This document shows positions 1-9,034 of a stretch of 64,000 nt of DNA, in pieces. Every line of letters begins with the position of its first letter. Position 1 is the first letter of the stretch. Below the pieces are notes generated by a model that had not been told where the DNA came from, did no database searches, and worked only from the letters and a program-made list of their open reading frames with translations. The stretch spans positions 1,178,598 to 1,242,597 of the forward strand of contig CP134874.1 of assembly GCA_037318855.1 (NCBI GenBank). The letters run 5' to 3'. Source of the stretch: Candidatus Sedimenticola sp. (ex Thyasira tokunagai) (lineage in GTDB: Bacteria > Pseudomonadota > Gammaproteobacteria > Chromatiales > Chromatiaceae). The translations under genes were made by a program, and so were the position numbers.

Positions 1-1
1 G

Positions 2-775
2 CCGTTCCCGTTCGAAGGCGGTAAACGGATGAAGGTGGCGGAACAGGGGATCGAGGAGCTGGGCCAGTATGTGGACTCGCTGATTACCATTCCGAACGAG
101 AAGCTCCTGGCGGTGCTGGGTCGGGATATGAGCCTCCTTAATGCCTTTAAGTCGGCTAACGACGTGTTGCAAGGTGCGGTTCAGGGTATTGCAGAGCTGA
201 TCACCCGCCCCGGTCTGATCAATGTCGACTTTGCCGATGTGCGTACAGTGATGGCTGAGATGGGTGTTGCCATGATGGGTTCCGGTAGCGCCAAGGGAGA
301 GACGCGCGCACGGGAAGCGGCGGAAGAGGCGATTCGCAGTCCATTACTTGAAGATATCAACCTCTCTGGAGCTAAAGGAATTCTGGTCAATATTACCGCC
401 GGACTCGATCTCTCTATCGGTGAGTTTGATGAGGTCGGCAGCACGGTGAAAGAGTTTGCCTGTGATGATGCTACGGTAGTAGTGGGCACAGTGATCGATG
501 CTGAAATGAGTGATGAATTGCGTGTGACCGTTGTTGCCACCGGGTTGGGTGAGTTGAGTGGTGCAGTCAATCAGCCGACTTTGGAGGAGGCCGCTCCTGT
601 TCGCCTGGTCAATTCAGATATTGTTGAACCGAATGCGGAAGATTATCGCAATATGGATAGCCCAACTGTGGTGCGTAAGGGACGTCAGGCGGCACAATCC
701 TTTGTAGATGCGGCTCAGGAGCAGAATATGGACTACCTGGATATCCCCGCATTTCTTCGTCGGCAAGCTGACTGA
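2..775 (+). CDS. ftsZ: Cell division protein FtsZ (C-terminal part, 5' end outside window)
   Basis: This is the tubulin-like GTPase that forms the division ring at midcell. The reading frame is open from base 2, so the N-terminal GTP-binding half lies before the window. Visible landmarks are the T7-loop region (NVDFADVRTVM), which inserts into the next subunit to trigger GTP hydrolysis, the GMAMMGSG-like stretch after it, and the second domain with VNITAGLDL and DELRVTVVATG. A variable acidic linker follows. The gene ends in the conserved C-terminal peptide DYLDIPAFLRRQ, which binds FtsA, ZipA and ZapD. An internal ATG at 29 is not the true start. lpxC follows, as at the end of the dcw cluster in most gammaproteobacteria. 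Confidence 0.98.
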   Translation, partial: PFPFEGGKRMKVAEQGIEELGQYVDSLITIPNEKLLAVLGRDMSLLNAFKSANDVLQGAVQGIAELITRPGLINVDFADVRTVMAEMGVAMMGSGSAKGETRAREAAEEAIRSPLLEDINLSGAKGILVNITAGLDLSIGEFDEVGSTVKEFACDDATVVVGTVIDAEMSDELRVTVVATGLGELSGAVNQPTLEEAAPVRLVNSDIVEPNAEDYRNMDSPTVVRKGRQAAQSFVDAAQEQNMDYLDIPAFLRRQAD

Positions 776-799
776 AGGGGAGTGGAAAGAGGAAATAAC

Positions 800-827
800 T
801 TGAAATAGAGAGGTAAAACTGTTTAAT
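800..827 (+). promoter_or_regulatory. Candidate sigma-70 promoter upstream of lpxC
   Basis: In the 240-nt ftsZ-lpxC gap, TTGAAA (800-805) and TTTAAT (822-827) are separated by 16 nt; each matches the sigma-70 consensus at five of six positions. It would give lpxC its own transcript with a leader of roughly 180 nt. Such matches occur by chance, so this is tentative. Confidence 0.35.
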
Positions 828-1015
828 ATCCGGGAATACCCTAGGATAGTATCGGGGTGTCGGCCTGTGGGGCCGAGTCATTAAAGCTCGTGGGATAGGG
901 CGTTTATGAGGCTATGGTGATTTCTGATCACCCAGAGGCAGTGCCTTATTAGGATGTATATTACTATTTTTTCCGGTGGAAAACCGGGTAGGGACAGTTT
1001 GGGGATTACTCATAA

Positions 1016-1930
1016 ATGATACGCCAGCGTACGCTTAAAAATGTAATACGTGCCACTGGAGTGGGCTTGCACACGGGAGAGAAGGTCTACCTGACCTTAC
1101 GGCCGGCTGCGGTCAATACCGGCATTATTTTTTGCCGGACCGACCTGGAAGAGCCGGTTGAAATAGCCGCTTGTCCAGACAATGTGGGTGATACACGGCT
1201 CTCCACCACCCTGGAGCAGGATGGTGTAAAGATCTCAACGGTTGAACACCTGCTCTCTGCATTTGCTGGTCTCGGTATTGATAACGCCTACGTAGACGTT
1301 AGTGCCGCTGAAGTACCTATTATGGACGGCAGTGCCGGCCCATTTGTCTTCCTTATTCAATCTGCGGGTGTTGAAGAGCAGAACGCAGCCAAGCGTTTTA
1401 TTCGTATCAAGCGCAAATTGGTTGTGGAGGATGATGATAAGCATGCCGCCTTCGAGCCATTCGATGGTTTTAAAGTATCGTTTGGTATCGATTTTGAGCA
1501 TCCTGCATTTGTCGACCGTTCAAAGTCCGCCATTATCGATTTCTCCTCGACCTCTTTTGTCAAAGAGGTGAGTCGTGCTCGTACTTTTGGTTTTCTCCGC
1601 GATATCGAAATGTTGCGGGAGCGTGAACTGGCTCTCGGTGGCAGCATGGACAACGCGATCGTTGTTGACGACTACAGGGTGCTCAACGAAGATGGACTCC
1701 GTTACGAGGATGAATTTGTAAAACACAAGATCCTCGATGCTATTGGTGATCTCTATCTATTGGGGCATAGCCTGATTGGTGCCTTTAGCGGTTACAAGTC
1801 AGGCCATGAGTTGAATAACAGGTTGTTGAAAGCGCTGCTGGCTGATGCAGATGCCTGGGAAGAGGTAACCTTTGAAGAGGAGGGAGCCGGGGTGCCCATC
1901 TCCTATATGAAGCCGGTGCAGGCCTCCTGA
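1016..1930 (+). CDS. lpxC: UDP-3-O-acyl-N-acetylglucosamine deacetylase LpxC
   Basis: LpxC is the zinc-dependent cytoplasmic enzyme that removes the acetyl group from UDP-3-O-acyl-GlcNAc, the committed step of lipid A synthesis. The 304-residue length is normal for the family. Seen in the sequence are the metal and catalytic region [12 protein letters not shown] with Glu77 and His78, the MDGSAGPF turn, the FGFLRD insert region, GSMDNAIV, and the zinc-binding segment [15 protein letters not shown] with its His and Asp. SGHELNN near the end carries the catalytic His. It lies in its usual place after ftsZ. The ATG at 1016 gives the canonical N-terminus MIRQRTLKN. Confidence 0.98.
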   Translation: MIRQRTLKNVIRATGVGLHTGEKVYLTLRPAAVNTGIIFCRTDLEEPVEIAACPDNVGDTRLSTTLEQDGVKISTVEHLLSAFAGLGIDNAYVDVSAAEVPIMDGSAGPFVFLIQSAGVEEQNAAKRFIRIKRKLVVEDDDKHAAFEPFDGFKVSFGIDFEHPAFVDRSKSAIIDFSSTSFVKEVSRARTFGFLRDIEMLRERELALGGSMDNAIVVDDYRVLNEDGLRYEDEFVKHKILDAIGDLYLLGHSLIGAFSGYKSGHELNNRLLKALLADADAWEEVTFEEEGAGVPISYMKPVQAS

Positions 1931-1965
1931 TACTCCGACCCCAGTTTAGTTATTTAGCTTTGCCG

Positions 1966-2403
1966 CTATTTGCGGTGCCGTGCCAGTCGTTTCATGGCCG
2001 CTTGGAGCTCCGGATCGTCGATAGCTTCCGCTGTTTCGATAATAAGAGAGGCGTTGTCAGCAGAGAGTTGCCTTAGTCTGCGGTTTTCTGTTCGTCTGCG
2101 GGGTTTGGGGGAGAGCATTACCCTGACAGTGATTCGCTCCACCCGGAGGCCACTCTCATTGAGTTTTGTGGTGAGTTCTCTGCTGATAAAACGGAGTCGG
2201 CCGGCCCAGGCGGAGGAGTCGACATAGATCAGCAGCCGTGAGGCGCTTTTCACCGCACCTACACAGTGCTCACAGAGTGGCTCAGGCAACATCGATTGCA
2301 CCTGTTGTAGCAACTGTTGCTGCTTGCGGGAACGAGAAAGCAGTGCCTGCATTGTGGTGCCGGTGTTGAGACACTCAGCAAGAGAGCGCAATTTTTTTTT
2401 CAT
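1966..2403 (-). CDS. DUF721 (DciA-like) protein
   Basis: This 145-residue protein is of the DUF721 family. DciA-type members load the replicative helicase DnaB in bacteria that lack DnaC. The recognisable core runs from about residue 35 to 100 and includes the segment VDSSAWAGRLRFISREL, the usual family signature. The C-terminal part is basic and of low complexity. The gene is divergent from the M23 peptidase gene and convergent with lpxC, as at the lpxC-secA locus of Pseudomonas, where a DUF721 gene holds the same place. The helicase-loading role is inferred from the family and has not been shown for this short form. Confidence 0.8.
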   Translation of the reverse strand: MKKKLRSLAECLNTGTTMQALLSRSRKQQQLLQQVQSMLPEPLCEHCVGAVKSASRLLIYVDSSAWAGRLRFISRELTTKLNESGLRVERITVRVMLSPKPRRRTENRRLRQLSADNASLIIETAEAIDDPELQAAMKRLARHRK

Positions 2404-2444
2404 TATTTGCAGTGCAACATAAGAATAGCTAAAACAGACGATTT

Positions 2445-3374
2445 ATGAAGATTATACTCCTATCCAAGCTTTGCAGGCAGTCGGGCAGTCGTCCGCTGTC
2501 ACTTACCAAACTGGTGGCAGCCCTGGTTCTCCTATTTGTCGGTGTGACCAGCGGTGGCATCTGGGCCGGCTATCAGCTGGGTGTTGATGCCGGTGTGGCA
2601 CACTCAACTGCTGAAGGTGGAGAGGGTATGTTGCGACAGGTATTGGCGGCCCAGCAGGAGGAGATTTTCGAGACTCGCAGGCAGAGCCAGGAGCACCTGG
2701 ATGCTTTAGCGTTGCGCCTCGGGCAGATGCAGTCGAATATCCTGCGTATCGATGCCCTGGGTGAGCGACTAGCAAAAAAGGGCGGACTGGATATTACAGA
2801 GTTCAGTTTTGGTCAGGAACCCGGCCAGGGTGGTATCGATCCCGCCGTCTCGGCGCAGTCGGTCGAAGTGTCGGAGCTGCTTGCGGATATGGAGCGGCTT
2901 TCACGCAGTATTGATGACCGTGCTCACAAACTGGAACTGATGGAAGTGCTGATTTTCAATACTGGAGTTCATCAGGATCTCAAACCATCGGGTCGTCCGG
3001 TCACAAAGGGCTGGGTCTCATCCCGTTACGGCTATAGAAAAGACCCTTTCACCGGTAAAAAGGCGTTCCATCGGGGCGTTGATGTAGCGGGAAAAAAGAA
3101 TTCGGATATTATTGCCGTGGCGGCTGGTGTGGTCACCTGGGCCGGTGAGAAGAGTAACTACGGAAGTCTGGTGGAGATTCGCCATGCCGATGGTTATATG
3201 ACCCGCTATGGTCATAACAGTAAACTGCTGGTGAAGAGTGGAGAACTGGTGACCAAGGGGCAGGTGATTGCCACTATGGGCTCCAGTGGTCGCTCCACGG
3301 GCCCCCATGTCCACTTTGAGATTGCCCGTAATGGACAAACAATCAATCCTTCCAAATACCTGCGTTCCAAGTAG
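2445..3374 (+). CDS. M23-family murein endopeptidase (LytM domain)
   Basis: This 309-residue envelope protein has one N-terminal membrane anchor at about residues 22-45, a periplasmic coiled-coil-like stretch at about 65-175, and a C-terminal LytM/peptidase M23 domain at about 190-305. The zinc-binding motifs are intact: HRGVD (the HxxxD motif) and HVHFE (the HxH motif). It is therefore likely an active enzyme cutting peptide cross-links in peptidoglycan. The gene occupies the position between lpxC and secA where enterobacteria carry secM. No SecM-like arrest sequence is visible in it. Confidence 0.9.
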   Translation: MKIILLSKLCRQSGSRPLSLTKLVAALVLLFVGVTSGGIWAGYQLGVDAGVAHSTAEGGEGMLRQVLAAQQEEIFETRRQSQEHLDALALRLGQMQSNILRIDALGERLAKKGGLDITEFSFGQEPGQGGIDPAVSAQSVEVSELLADMERLSRSIDDRAHKLELMEVLIFNTGVHQDLKPSGRPVTKGWVSSRYGYRKDPFTGKKAFHRGVDVAGKKNSDIIAVAAGVVTWAGEKSNYGSLVEIRHADGYMTRYGHNSKLLVKSGELVTKGQVIATMGSSGRSTGPHVHFEIARNGQTINPSKYLRSK

Positions 3375-3474
3375 TCTTTAAGTCACGCCGACGGCATCAA
3401 TGTGCCTGCATTGGTGGTGGATTTGCTGTATTATTTCCCGCAAAGAACCGCCACCTGCTACACGGGATATTCTA

Positions 3475-3636
3475 GGAGCCTCTCCGAGAATAGATGAACC
3501 TACTGCGGAAAAGCCATTGTGGCTAGATTTCCCGATTAAATTCGTTAAATATGTCCAATATTCGTCTCATTTAATCGAGAAATCTAACTCAAAATGGCAT
3601 TTCCTCGCTACGGCCCCTATTCTCGGGCAGGCTCCT
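3475..3636. repeat. Miniature inverted-repeat element, family A, copy 1
   Basis: This 162-nt non-coding element is bounded by imperfect inverted repeats: AGGAGCCTCTCCGAGAATAG at the left end and the complement of CTATTCTCGGGCAGGCTCCT at the right. A second copy of the same length and organisation lies at 42231-42392, after def. The inner sequence is AT-rich and has no open frame. It is probably a non-autonomous derivative of an insertion sequence. Confidence 0.75.
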
Positions 3637-3730
3637 GGCGCAGAACTGTGTGAAGGGGTACTCTCTTTCCGTTTCTGCATCTTGAAGTCGGCAATATGTA
3701 TTCACATATTGTGTTGATGGAGTGTGTTGG

Positions 3731-3888
3731 GGAGCCTCTGGATAAGTCTGGCCGAATTGAATTGTGCTCAGGAGGTGCAATATCAAGGCGAAGATCGCAG
3801 CTGATAGCAGGCTATTAGTAAGATCTTCAACGCAGATATTACACATTCTGAGTGCAAGGCAATCGGTTATGACTTGTTCAGAGGCTCC
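3731..3888. repeat. Miniature inverted-repeat element, family B, copy 1
   Basis: This 158-nt element begins GGAGCCTCTGGATAAGTC and ends in the complement of GGAGCCTCTGAACAAGTC. A copy of exactly the same length lies at 33590-33747, upstream of pilS, sharing the inner motifs CGAATTGAATTGTGC, ATCGCAGCT and GAGTGCAAGGCAAT. Both right ends are followed by TTAG. It ends 48 nt before the secA start codon. The end sequence resembles IS5-type termini, but the parent element is not in the window. Confidence 0.75.
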
Positions 3889-3936
3889 TTAGAGCGCACA
3901 TGTTATTTTTTTACCCACTACGGAATATACATTTTC

Positions 3937-6747
3937 ATGGTCAGTAAGATTATCAAGAAGATCTTCGGCAGTCGTAACGACCGCATGGTCAAGCGCATGA
4001 TGAAGGACGTCGCCAAGATCAATGAGCTGGAGGCGAACCTTCAGGCGCTCTCAGATGATGAACTGAAAGCCAGAACAGAAGAGTTCAGGCGGAGACTGGA
4101 GAGTGGTGAGCAGCTTGATGATCTGCTGTTTGAAGCTTTTGCCACCGTCAGGGAAGCGGGTGTGCGCACACTGAACATGCGCCATTTCGACACCCAACTG
4201 ATAGGCGGTATGGTGCTTAATCAAGGCAAGATTGCCGAGATGCGCACCGGCGAGGGTAAGACACTGGTGGCGACGCTCTCAGGTTACCTGAATGCACTGC
4301 CTGCAAAGGGTGTCCATGTGGTCACGGTGAACGACTATCTGGCCCGGCGTGATGCCGAGTGGATGGGAAAAATCTACCACTTTCTTGGCCTTAGCGTCGG
4401 CGTTATACAGTCTGGTGGAGGCCAGGGGGCCGACGACGGCTCTTTCCTTTACGACCCGGCTTACGACGGTTCGTCCGGTGGTTATCTGCATTTGCAGCCG
4501 GTACCCAGGCAGGAGGCTTATGCCTGCGATATTACCTACGGCACCAATAATGAGTTTGGCTTTGACTATCTGCGTGACAACATGGCCTTCAGTGCTGACC
4601 AGCGAGTGCAGCGCGAGAAGTTCTTTGCCGTGGTGGATGAGGTCGACTCGATCCTGATTGATGAGGCGCGTACACCTCTGATCATCTCCGGGCCGGCAGA
4701 GGGAAGCACCGATCTCTACACCCGTATTAATCAGATTATTCCAGACCTGGTTCAACAGGATCCGATTGAGGATGAGGAGGGGAAACCTGCCTTTGGCCCC
4801 GGTGATTTCTCCGTTGATGAAAAAGCGAAACAGGTCTTCCTGAGTGAGGATGGTCATCAGCACGTTGAGGATAAGCTGACAGAGCTTGGTATTCTTGGGG
4901 AGGGAGAGAGCCTCTACGACTCAGGCAACATCATGCTGATGCATCATGTAACTGCAGCTCTGCGCGCCCACGCACTGTTCCAGCGTAATGTGGACTATAT
5001 CGTTCGTGACGGCCAGATAATTATCGTCGATGAGTTCACCGGTCGCACCATGGTCGGCCGCCGTTGGTCTGATGGGCTGCATCAGGCGGTGGAAGCCAAG
5101 GAGGGGGTCTCGATCCAGAAGGAGAATCAAACCCTGGCGTCGGTCACCTTCCAGAACTACTTCCGCCTCTACAACAAGCTCTCCGGTATGACCGGTACTG
5201 CTGATACCGAGGCACCGGAGTTTTTGCAGATCTACGGTCTTGAAGTGGTGGTGATACCCACCAACCAGGAGATGATCCGTCAGGATCTGGGTGACCTGGT
5301 CTATCTTACAGAGGAAGAGAAGTACCAGGCGATCGTCGCCGATATACGTGACTGCATTGGGCGTGGCCAGCCGGTGCTGGTGGGCACCGCGTCCATTGAG
5401 ACTTCGGAGTTGATTTCCGGTTTGCTTGCGAAGGATGATGTCGAGCATGAGATTCTCAACGCCAAGCATCACGAGCGTGAAGCCAATATCATCGCTGATG
5501 CGGGACGGCCGGGGGCCGTTACCATTGCCACCAATATGGCGGGTCGTGGTACTGATATCGTCTTGGGTGGCAACCCTGAGATGGAGATTTCAGAACTGGG
5601 TGAGAACCCGGATACAACAGCGGTGGAGAAGATTCGCAGTGATTGGAAAATACGGCACCAGCAGGTGCTTGATGCGGGCGGCCTCCATGTGACCGGTACT
5701 GAGCGCCATGAATCACGTCGTGTGGATAACCAGTTGCGCGGTCGCTCAGGTCGCCAGGGTGATCCCGGCTCGACCCGTTTCTACCTGTCGTTGGAAGACA
5801 GCCTGATGCGAATTTTTGCCTCGGACCGTGTCTCGGCGATTATGTCCAAGCTGGGTATGGAGAAGGGTGAGGCGATTGAACATCCCTGGGTTACCAAGGC
5901 GATTGCCAATGCCCAGAAGAAAGTGGAAGGGCGCAACTTCGATATTCGTAAACAGCTGCTCGATTACGATGATGTTGCCAACGACCAACGTAAGGTGGTC
6001 TATGAGCAGCGCGACGGCCTGATGAATGCGGAGGATGTCTCCAGCTCGATCGATGCACTGCGAAGTGATGTAGTCAACGACCTGATCAGTAGCTATATCC
6101 CTCCCGAGAGTCTTGATGAACAGTGGGATGTTCCCGGTCTTACTCAAGCATTAAAAGATGAGTATGACCTCAATTACCCACTGCAGCAGTGGCTTGATGA
6201 GGATCATGATCTCCATGAAGAGAGCCTGCGCAAACGTATCATAGACGAGATGGACACTACCTATGCCGCCAAGGAGACGTTGGCGGGTGCTGAAAATCTG
6301 CGACTCTATGAGAAAGCGGTGATGCTGCAGATTCTTGATTCCAATTGGAAAGAGCACTTGGCGGCAATGGACTATCTTCGTCAGGGAATTCACCTCCGTG
6401 GTTACGCCCAGAAGAATCCCAAGCAGGAGTACAAGCGTGAAGCCTTTGAAATGTTCTCCAATATGCTCGATAGCATTAAGCACGAGGTGGTTTCAGTACT
6501 GACCAAGGTGCAGATTCAGCCTCAGGAGGAGATGTATATCCCTCAGCAGGAGCGGGACAATAGTGACTTCGAATTCCAGCATAAGACGTTTGAGGGTTTT
6601 GATGGAGAAGAGGCGCCTGCTGAGACGGAGGCGGAGGGAGAGGAACACAAGCCTTTTGTCCGTTCAGACCGCAAGGTGGGTCGCAATGAACCTTGCCCCT
6701 GTGGTTCCGGCAAGAAGTACAAGCAGTGCCATGGGAAATTGCAGTAG
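3937..6747 (+). CDS. secA: Preprotein translocase ATPase SecA
   Basis: SecA is the ATP-driven motor that pushes unfolded preproteins through SecYEG. It has 936 residues from the ATG at 3937, which gives the canonical N-terminus [16 protein letters not shown]. The frame stays open to 3874, but that part is repeat DNA. Domains in order are the first nucleotide-binding fold with the Walker A motif MRTGEGKT and the DEVDS/DEART segments, the preprotein cross-linking domain, the second fold with TNMAGRGTD and the [13 protein letters not shown] arginine-finger region, the helical scaffold and wing, and a C-terminal zinc tail, [18 protein letters not shown], which binds SecB and lipids. No good Shine-Dalgarno sequence is visible just upstream. 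Repeat elements fill the region before it. Confidence 0.98.
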   Translation: MVSKIIKKIFGSRNDRMVKRMMKDVAKINELEANLQALSDDELKARTEEFRRRLESGEQLDDLLFEAFATVREAGVRTLNMRHFDTQLIGGMVLNQGKIAEMRTGEGKTLVATLSGYLNALPAKGVHVVTVNDYLARRDAEWMGKIYHFLGLSVGVIQSGGGQGADDGSFLYDPAYDGSSGGYLHLQPVPRQEAYACDITYGTNNEFGFDYLRDNMAFSADQRVQREKFFAVVDEVDSILIDEARTPLIISGPAEGSTDLYTRINQIIPDLVQQDPIEDEEGKPAFGPGDFSVDEKAKQVFLSEDGHQHVEDKLTELGILGEGESLYDSGNIMLMHHVTAALRAHALFQRNVDYIVRDGQIIIVDEFTGRTMVGRRWSDGLHQAVEAKEGVSIQKENQTLASVTFQNYFRLYNKLSGMTGTADTEAPEFLQIYGLEVVVIPTNQEMIRQDLGDLVYLTEEEKYQAIVADIRDCIGRGQPVLVGTASIETSELISGLLAKDDVEHEILNAKHHEREANIIADAGRPGAVTIATNMAGRGTDIVLGGNPEMEISELGENPDTTAVEKIRSDWKIRHQQVLDAGGLHVTGTERHESRRVDNQLRGRSGRQGDPGSTRFYLSLEDSLMRIFASDRVSAIMSKLGMEKGEAIEHPWVTKAIANAQKKVEGRNFDIRKQLLDYDDVANDQRKVVYEQRDGLMNAEDVSSSIDALRSDVVNDLISSYIPPESLDEQWDVPGLTQALKDEYDLNYPLQQWLDEDHDLHEESLRKRIIDEMDTTYAAKETLAGAENLRLYEKAVMLQILDSNWKEHLAAMDYLRQGIHLRGYAQKNPKQEYKREAFEMFSNMLDSIKHEVVSVLTKVQIQPQEEMYIPQQERDNSDFEFQHKTFEGFDGEEAPAETEAEGEEHKPFVRSDRKVGRNEPCPCGSGKKYKQCHGKLQ

Positions 6748-6800
6748 CAGGATCAGAGACGAATGCTACTGGCTTGGAAAGTTATTACCTGTTTTCTGTT

Positions 6801-6880
6801 GTAGGAGCGACTTCAGTCGCGATGGGATTTGGCACAATACCAAGCTTTGGTGCCACGTCGGTCGCGACTGAAGTCGCTCC
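6801..6880. repeat. GTAG-type REP pair downstream of secA
   Basis: Two inverted copies of a short palindrome (GGAGCGACTTCAGTCGCGA and its complement) face each other across about 35 nt. The left copy starts with GTAG. This is the layout of GTAG-class repetitive extragenic palindromes, and it could also stop or stabilise the secA transcript. Related pairs occur at 38400-38476 and 59782-59846, and a lone half at 36321. Confidence 0.7.
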
Positions 6881-7067
6881 CTTGTATCTCTCCAAATAGA
6901 CTGTTTAGCTAACAGTCTGTGTGGTGAGGGGGTGATCTTGAGTCGCTCCTTAAGCATTGAGCTTGTTTTGTAGATAAAGACCCCTCCTCAATTCTCAACA
7001 AAACTGGATGGTATCAAGTTCCCTCACAATGATGAGGTGAAACTGCATGTACAAGGTAGATTAGAGA

Positions 7068-7300
7068 ATGAGAGCAATTATTGGAATTGATGTTAGCAAA
7101 GCCAAATTGGACTGCTTATGGTTAAGAGACCAAGGAAACGCTCAAGGTAAAGCCAAGGTAATACCCAATACCGCTGCTGGCCATAAGTGAGCTGTTGAAA
7201 TGTAAGGAAAACAATACAGGCCGGTCCATCAAGAGACTCTCTTTGTCATGGAGGCTACCGGCATCTACCATGAGAAGCTAGCTTACCGGCTACATGGAGA
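7068..7300 (+). pseudogene. IS110-family transposase remnant
   Basis: From the ATG at 7068 the frame reads MRAIIGIDVSKAKLDCLWL, the N-terminal DEDD-type catalytic start of IS110/IS1111 transposases, and it stops after 40 codons. The downstream segment, in broken frames, reads ETLFVMEATGIYHEKLAYRL, the second conserved IS110 motif. The remaining two-thirds of a normal transposase are missing, so this is a dead fragment. Confidence 0.75.
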
Positions 7301-7571
7301 GCGAAGCGAGGGCTGGTAATCCCCGGTAGCCGTGAGGCCGCACTGCTTACCCGTCGTGCGCGCAGCGCGCCAGAGGGGAAGCAAAGTAGGCATCCGAACA
7401 CGGCGTCCAGTCAATGGGAACTGACTGCGAAGCGGTAACGAGCTTGCGATGTTATCGCGTAGCGGTTAGTGACCAGGACGGCCGGGGTACTAATAGGCTG
7501 TCGAAGATTGAGTGCAAAAGGGGGACTTGGATGTCCCGTTTTGCATCACGAAATCGAAGACTCGCTTAGCT
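7301..7571. other. Non-coding stretch between the IS110 remnant and repeat D
   Basis: No protein-coding frame is supported here. The sequence is rich in short complementary segments (GTGCGCGCAGCGCGCC near 7357) and looks like structured RNA or the debris of a mobile element. A group II intron 5' end starting GTGCG is one possibility. No reverse transcriptase, no domain V and no clear exon boundary could be identified. Confidence 0.3.
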
Positions 7572-7780
7572 GGAGGGTGTCGTAAAAGCACCAGTCCCTT
7601 CTCCCTACGAGGGAGAAGGTTAGGATGAGGGTGTATTAAATCAATAACTTACCTATTGATCCCCCTCACCCCAACCCTCTCCCCGCTGGGGAGAGGAGAC
7701 TTTTGCAGCACCCTCCTGAGGGAGAAGGGACAGCCTATCCAAGACCTTTTACGGCATTTGAACTCCGAAACTTGAGTTAT
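7572..7780. repeat. Palindromic repeat family D, copy 1
   Basis: The core has inverted ends GGAGGGTGTCGTAAAAG and the complement of TTTTGCAGCACCCTCC. It encloses CCTTCTCCC...GGGAGAAGG and CCCTCTCCCC...GGGGAGAGG hairpins joined by TTAAATCAATAA/TTACCTATTGAT. An outer arm ends in CTCCGAAACTTGAG at 7763-7776; the matching left outer arm is missing. Other copies lie near 10.0, 13.1, 16.3, 43.5 and 48.2/49.3 kb. Confidence 0.8.
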
Positions 7781-7820
7781 AAACAAGTTCGCTCCAGCAG
7801 ATTTATCAGTGAGTTAGTCA

Positions 7821-9029
7821 ATGGAAGAGAAGCCAACTATTTTTCCCGTACCCGGCATACGTCTGGGCTCTGCCGCCGCAGGAATCAAGTATCCCGATCG
7901 TAATGATCTGGTAGTCATCGAACTGGCCGAGGGGAGTAGCTGTGCGGCGGTATTTACCCGTAACGCTTTCTGTGCCGCTCCCGTGGTGGTGGCCAAAGAG
8001 CATCTTGCTGCAAGCCAGCCGCACTACCTGCTGATTAACTCAGGTAATGCCAATGCCGGTACTGGTGCTGATGGTCTGCGTACATCTCGTGAGTCGTGTA
8101 AGGCTCTGGCTGCCGCCAGGGGTTGCGCCATCAATCAGATTCTCCCTTTCTCCACCGGTGTTATCGGTGAATCACTACCTGCTAATCGTATTGCCGTAGC
8201 TATTCCTGATGCCCTGAGTTCACTCAGTGAATCGGGATGGGATGAGGCGGCAAGAGCAATTATGACCACCGATACGGTGGCAAAGCTAAGTTGCCGTCGT
8301 CTGGATATCGCTGGGGAGAGAGTGACCGTAACGGGCATGGCTAAGGGTTCCGGTATGATCCGGCCCGATATGGCAACCATGCTCGCCTATGTCGCCACTG
8401 ATGCAGAAGTGGAGAGCAATCTGCTGCGGGATTGTCTTAATCGAGCTGTGGCCCCTTCGTTCAATTCGATCACTGTCGATGGTGATACCTCCACTAATGA
8501 CGCATGCGTGCTAATGGCCTCGGGGCAAAGTGGTTGCCCACCTATCACCGATCCCGAAAGCGAAGCTTATGGACTACTTTGTGATGCAGTGCAGGAAGTC
8601 TGCATGGAACTGGCGCGGGCAATCGTCAAAGATGGTGAGGGGGCGACCAAGTTGGTCGAGGTGTCGGTTACAGGGGCGGCTGATCTGGATGAGGCGCGCG
8701 ATGTAGCCTACACCATTGCCCATTCACCTCTGGTAAAGACGGCAGTGTTTGCCTCCGACCCCAATTGGGGTCGCATTCTTGCGGCGGTCGGCCGTGCAGG
8801 CTTGACTGATCTTGATATCGATTCCATTCGCATTCTGCTGGATGACGTCTGTATTGTTCGTGACGGTGGCAGGGCACCGGAATACACCGAGGCTTCCGGG
8901 CAGGCGGTGATGGATCGGGATGAGTTTACCGTCTCTGTGGAGTTGAACCGGGGAGAGATTTCAACCCGGATACTGACCTGCGATCTCTCCTATGATTATG
9001 TCAAGATCAATGCTGAGTATAGAACCTGA
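7821..9029 (+). CDS. argJ: Glutamate N-acetyltransferase / amino-acid acetyltransferase ArgJ
   Basis: ArgJ moves the acetyl group from N-acetylornithine to glutamate in the cyclic arginine pathway, and many forms also make N-acetylglutamate from acetyl-CoA. The 402-residue protein has the N-terminal pattern GIRLGSAAAGIKYPDRNDL and the autocleavage region KGSGMIRPDMATMLAYVATDA. There the chain cuts itself before the Thr of ATML, which becomes the N-terminal nucleophile of the beta subunit. NSITVDGDTSTND and SDPNWGRILAAVGRAG are further family blocks. The Nudix/ThiE gene follows after 5 nt, so the two are probably cotranscribed. Confidence 0.97.
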   Translation: MEEKPTIFPVPGIRLGSAAAGIKYPDRNDLVVIELAEGSSCAAVFTRNAFCAAPVVVAKEHLAASQPHYLLINSGNANAGTGADGLRTSRESCKALAAARGCAINQILPFSTGVIGESLPANRIAVAIPDALSSLSESGWDEAARAIMTTDTVAKLSCRRLDIAGERVTVTGMAKGSGMIRPDMATMLAYVATDAEVESNLLRDCLNRAVAPSFNSITVDGDTSTNDACVLMASGQSGCPPITDPESEAYGLLCDAVQEVCMELARAIVKDGEGATKLVEVSVTGAADLDEARDVAYTIAHSPLVKTAVFASDPNWGRILAAVGRAGLTDLDIDSIRILLDDVCIVRDGGRAPEYTEASGQAVMDRDEFTVSVELNRGEISTRILTCDLSYDYVKINAEYRT

Positions 9030-9034
9030 CCGAC

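Noticed and set aside
3874..3936. Longer secA start giving 957 residues
   Set aside because: The extra 21 codons run into repeat element B1 and have no match to SecA; the ATG at 3937 gives the canonical [11 protein letters not shown] start.
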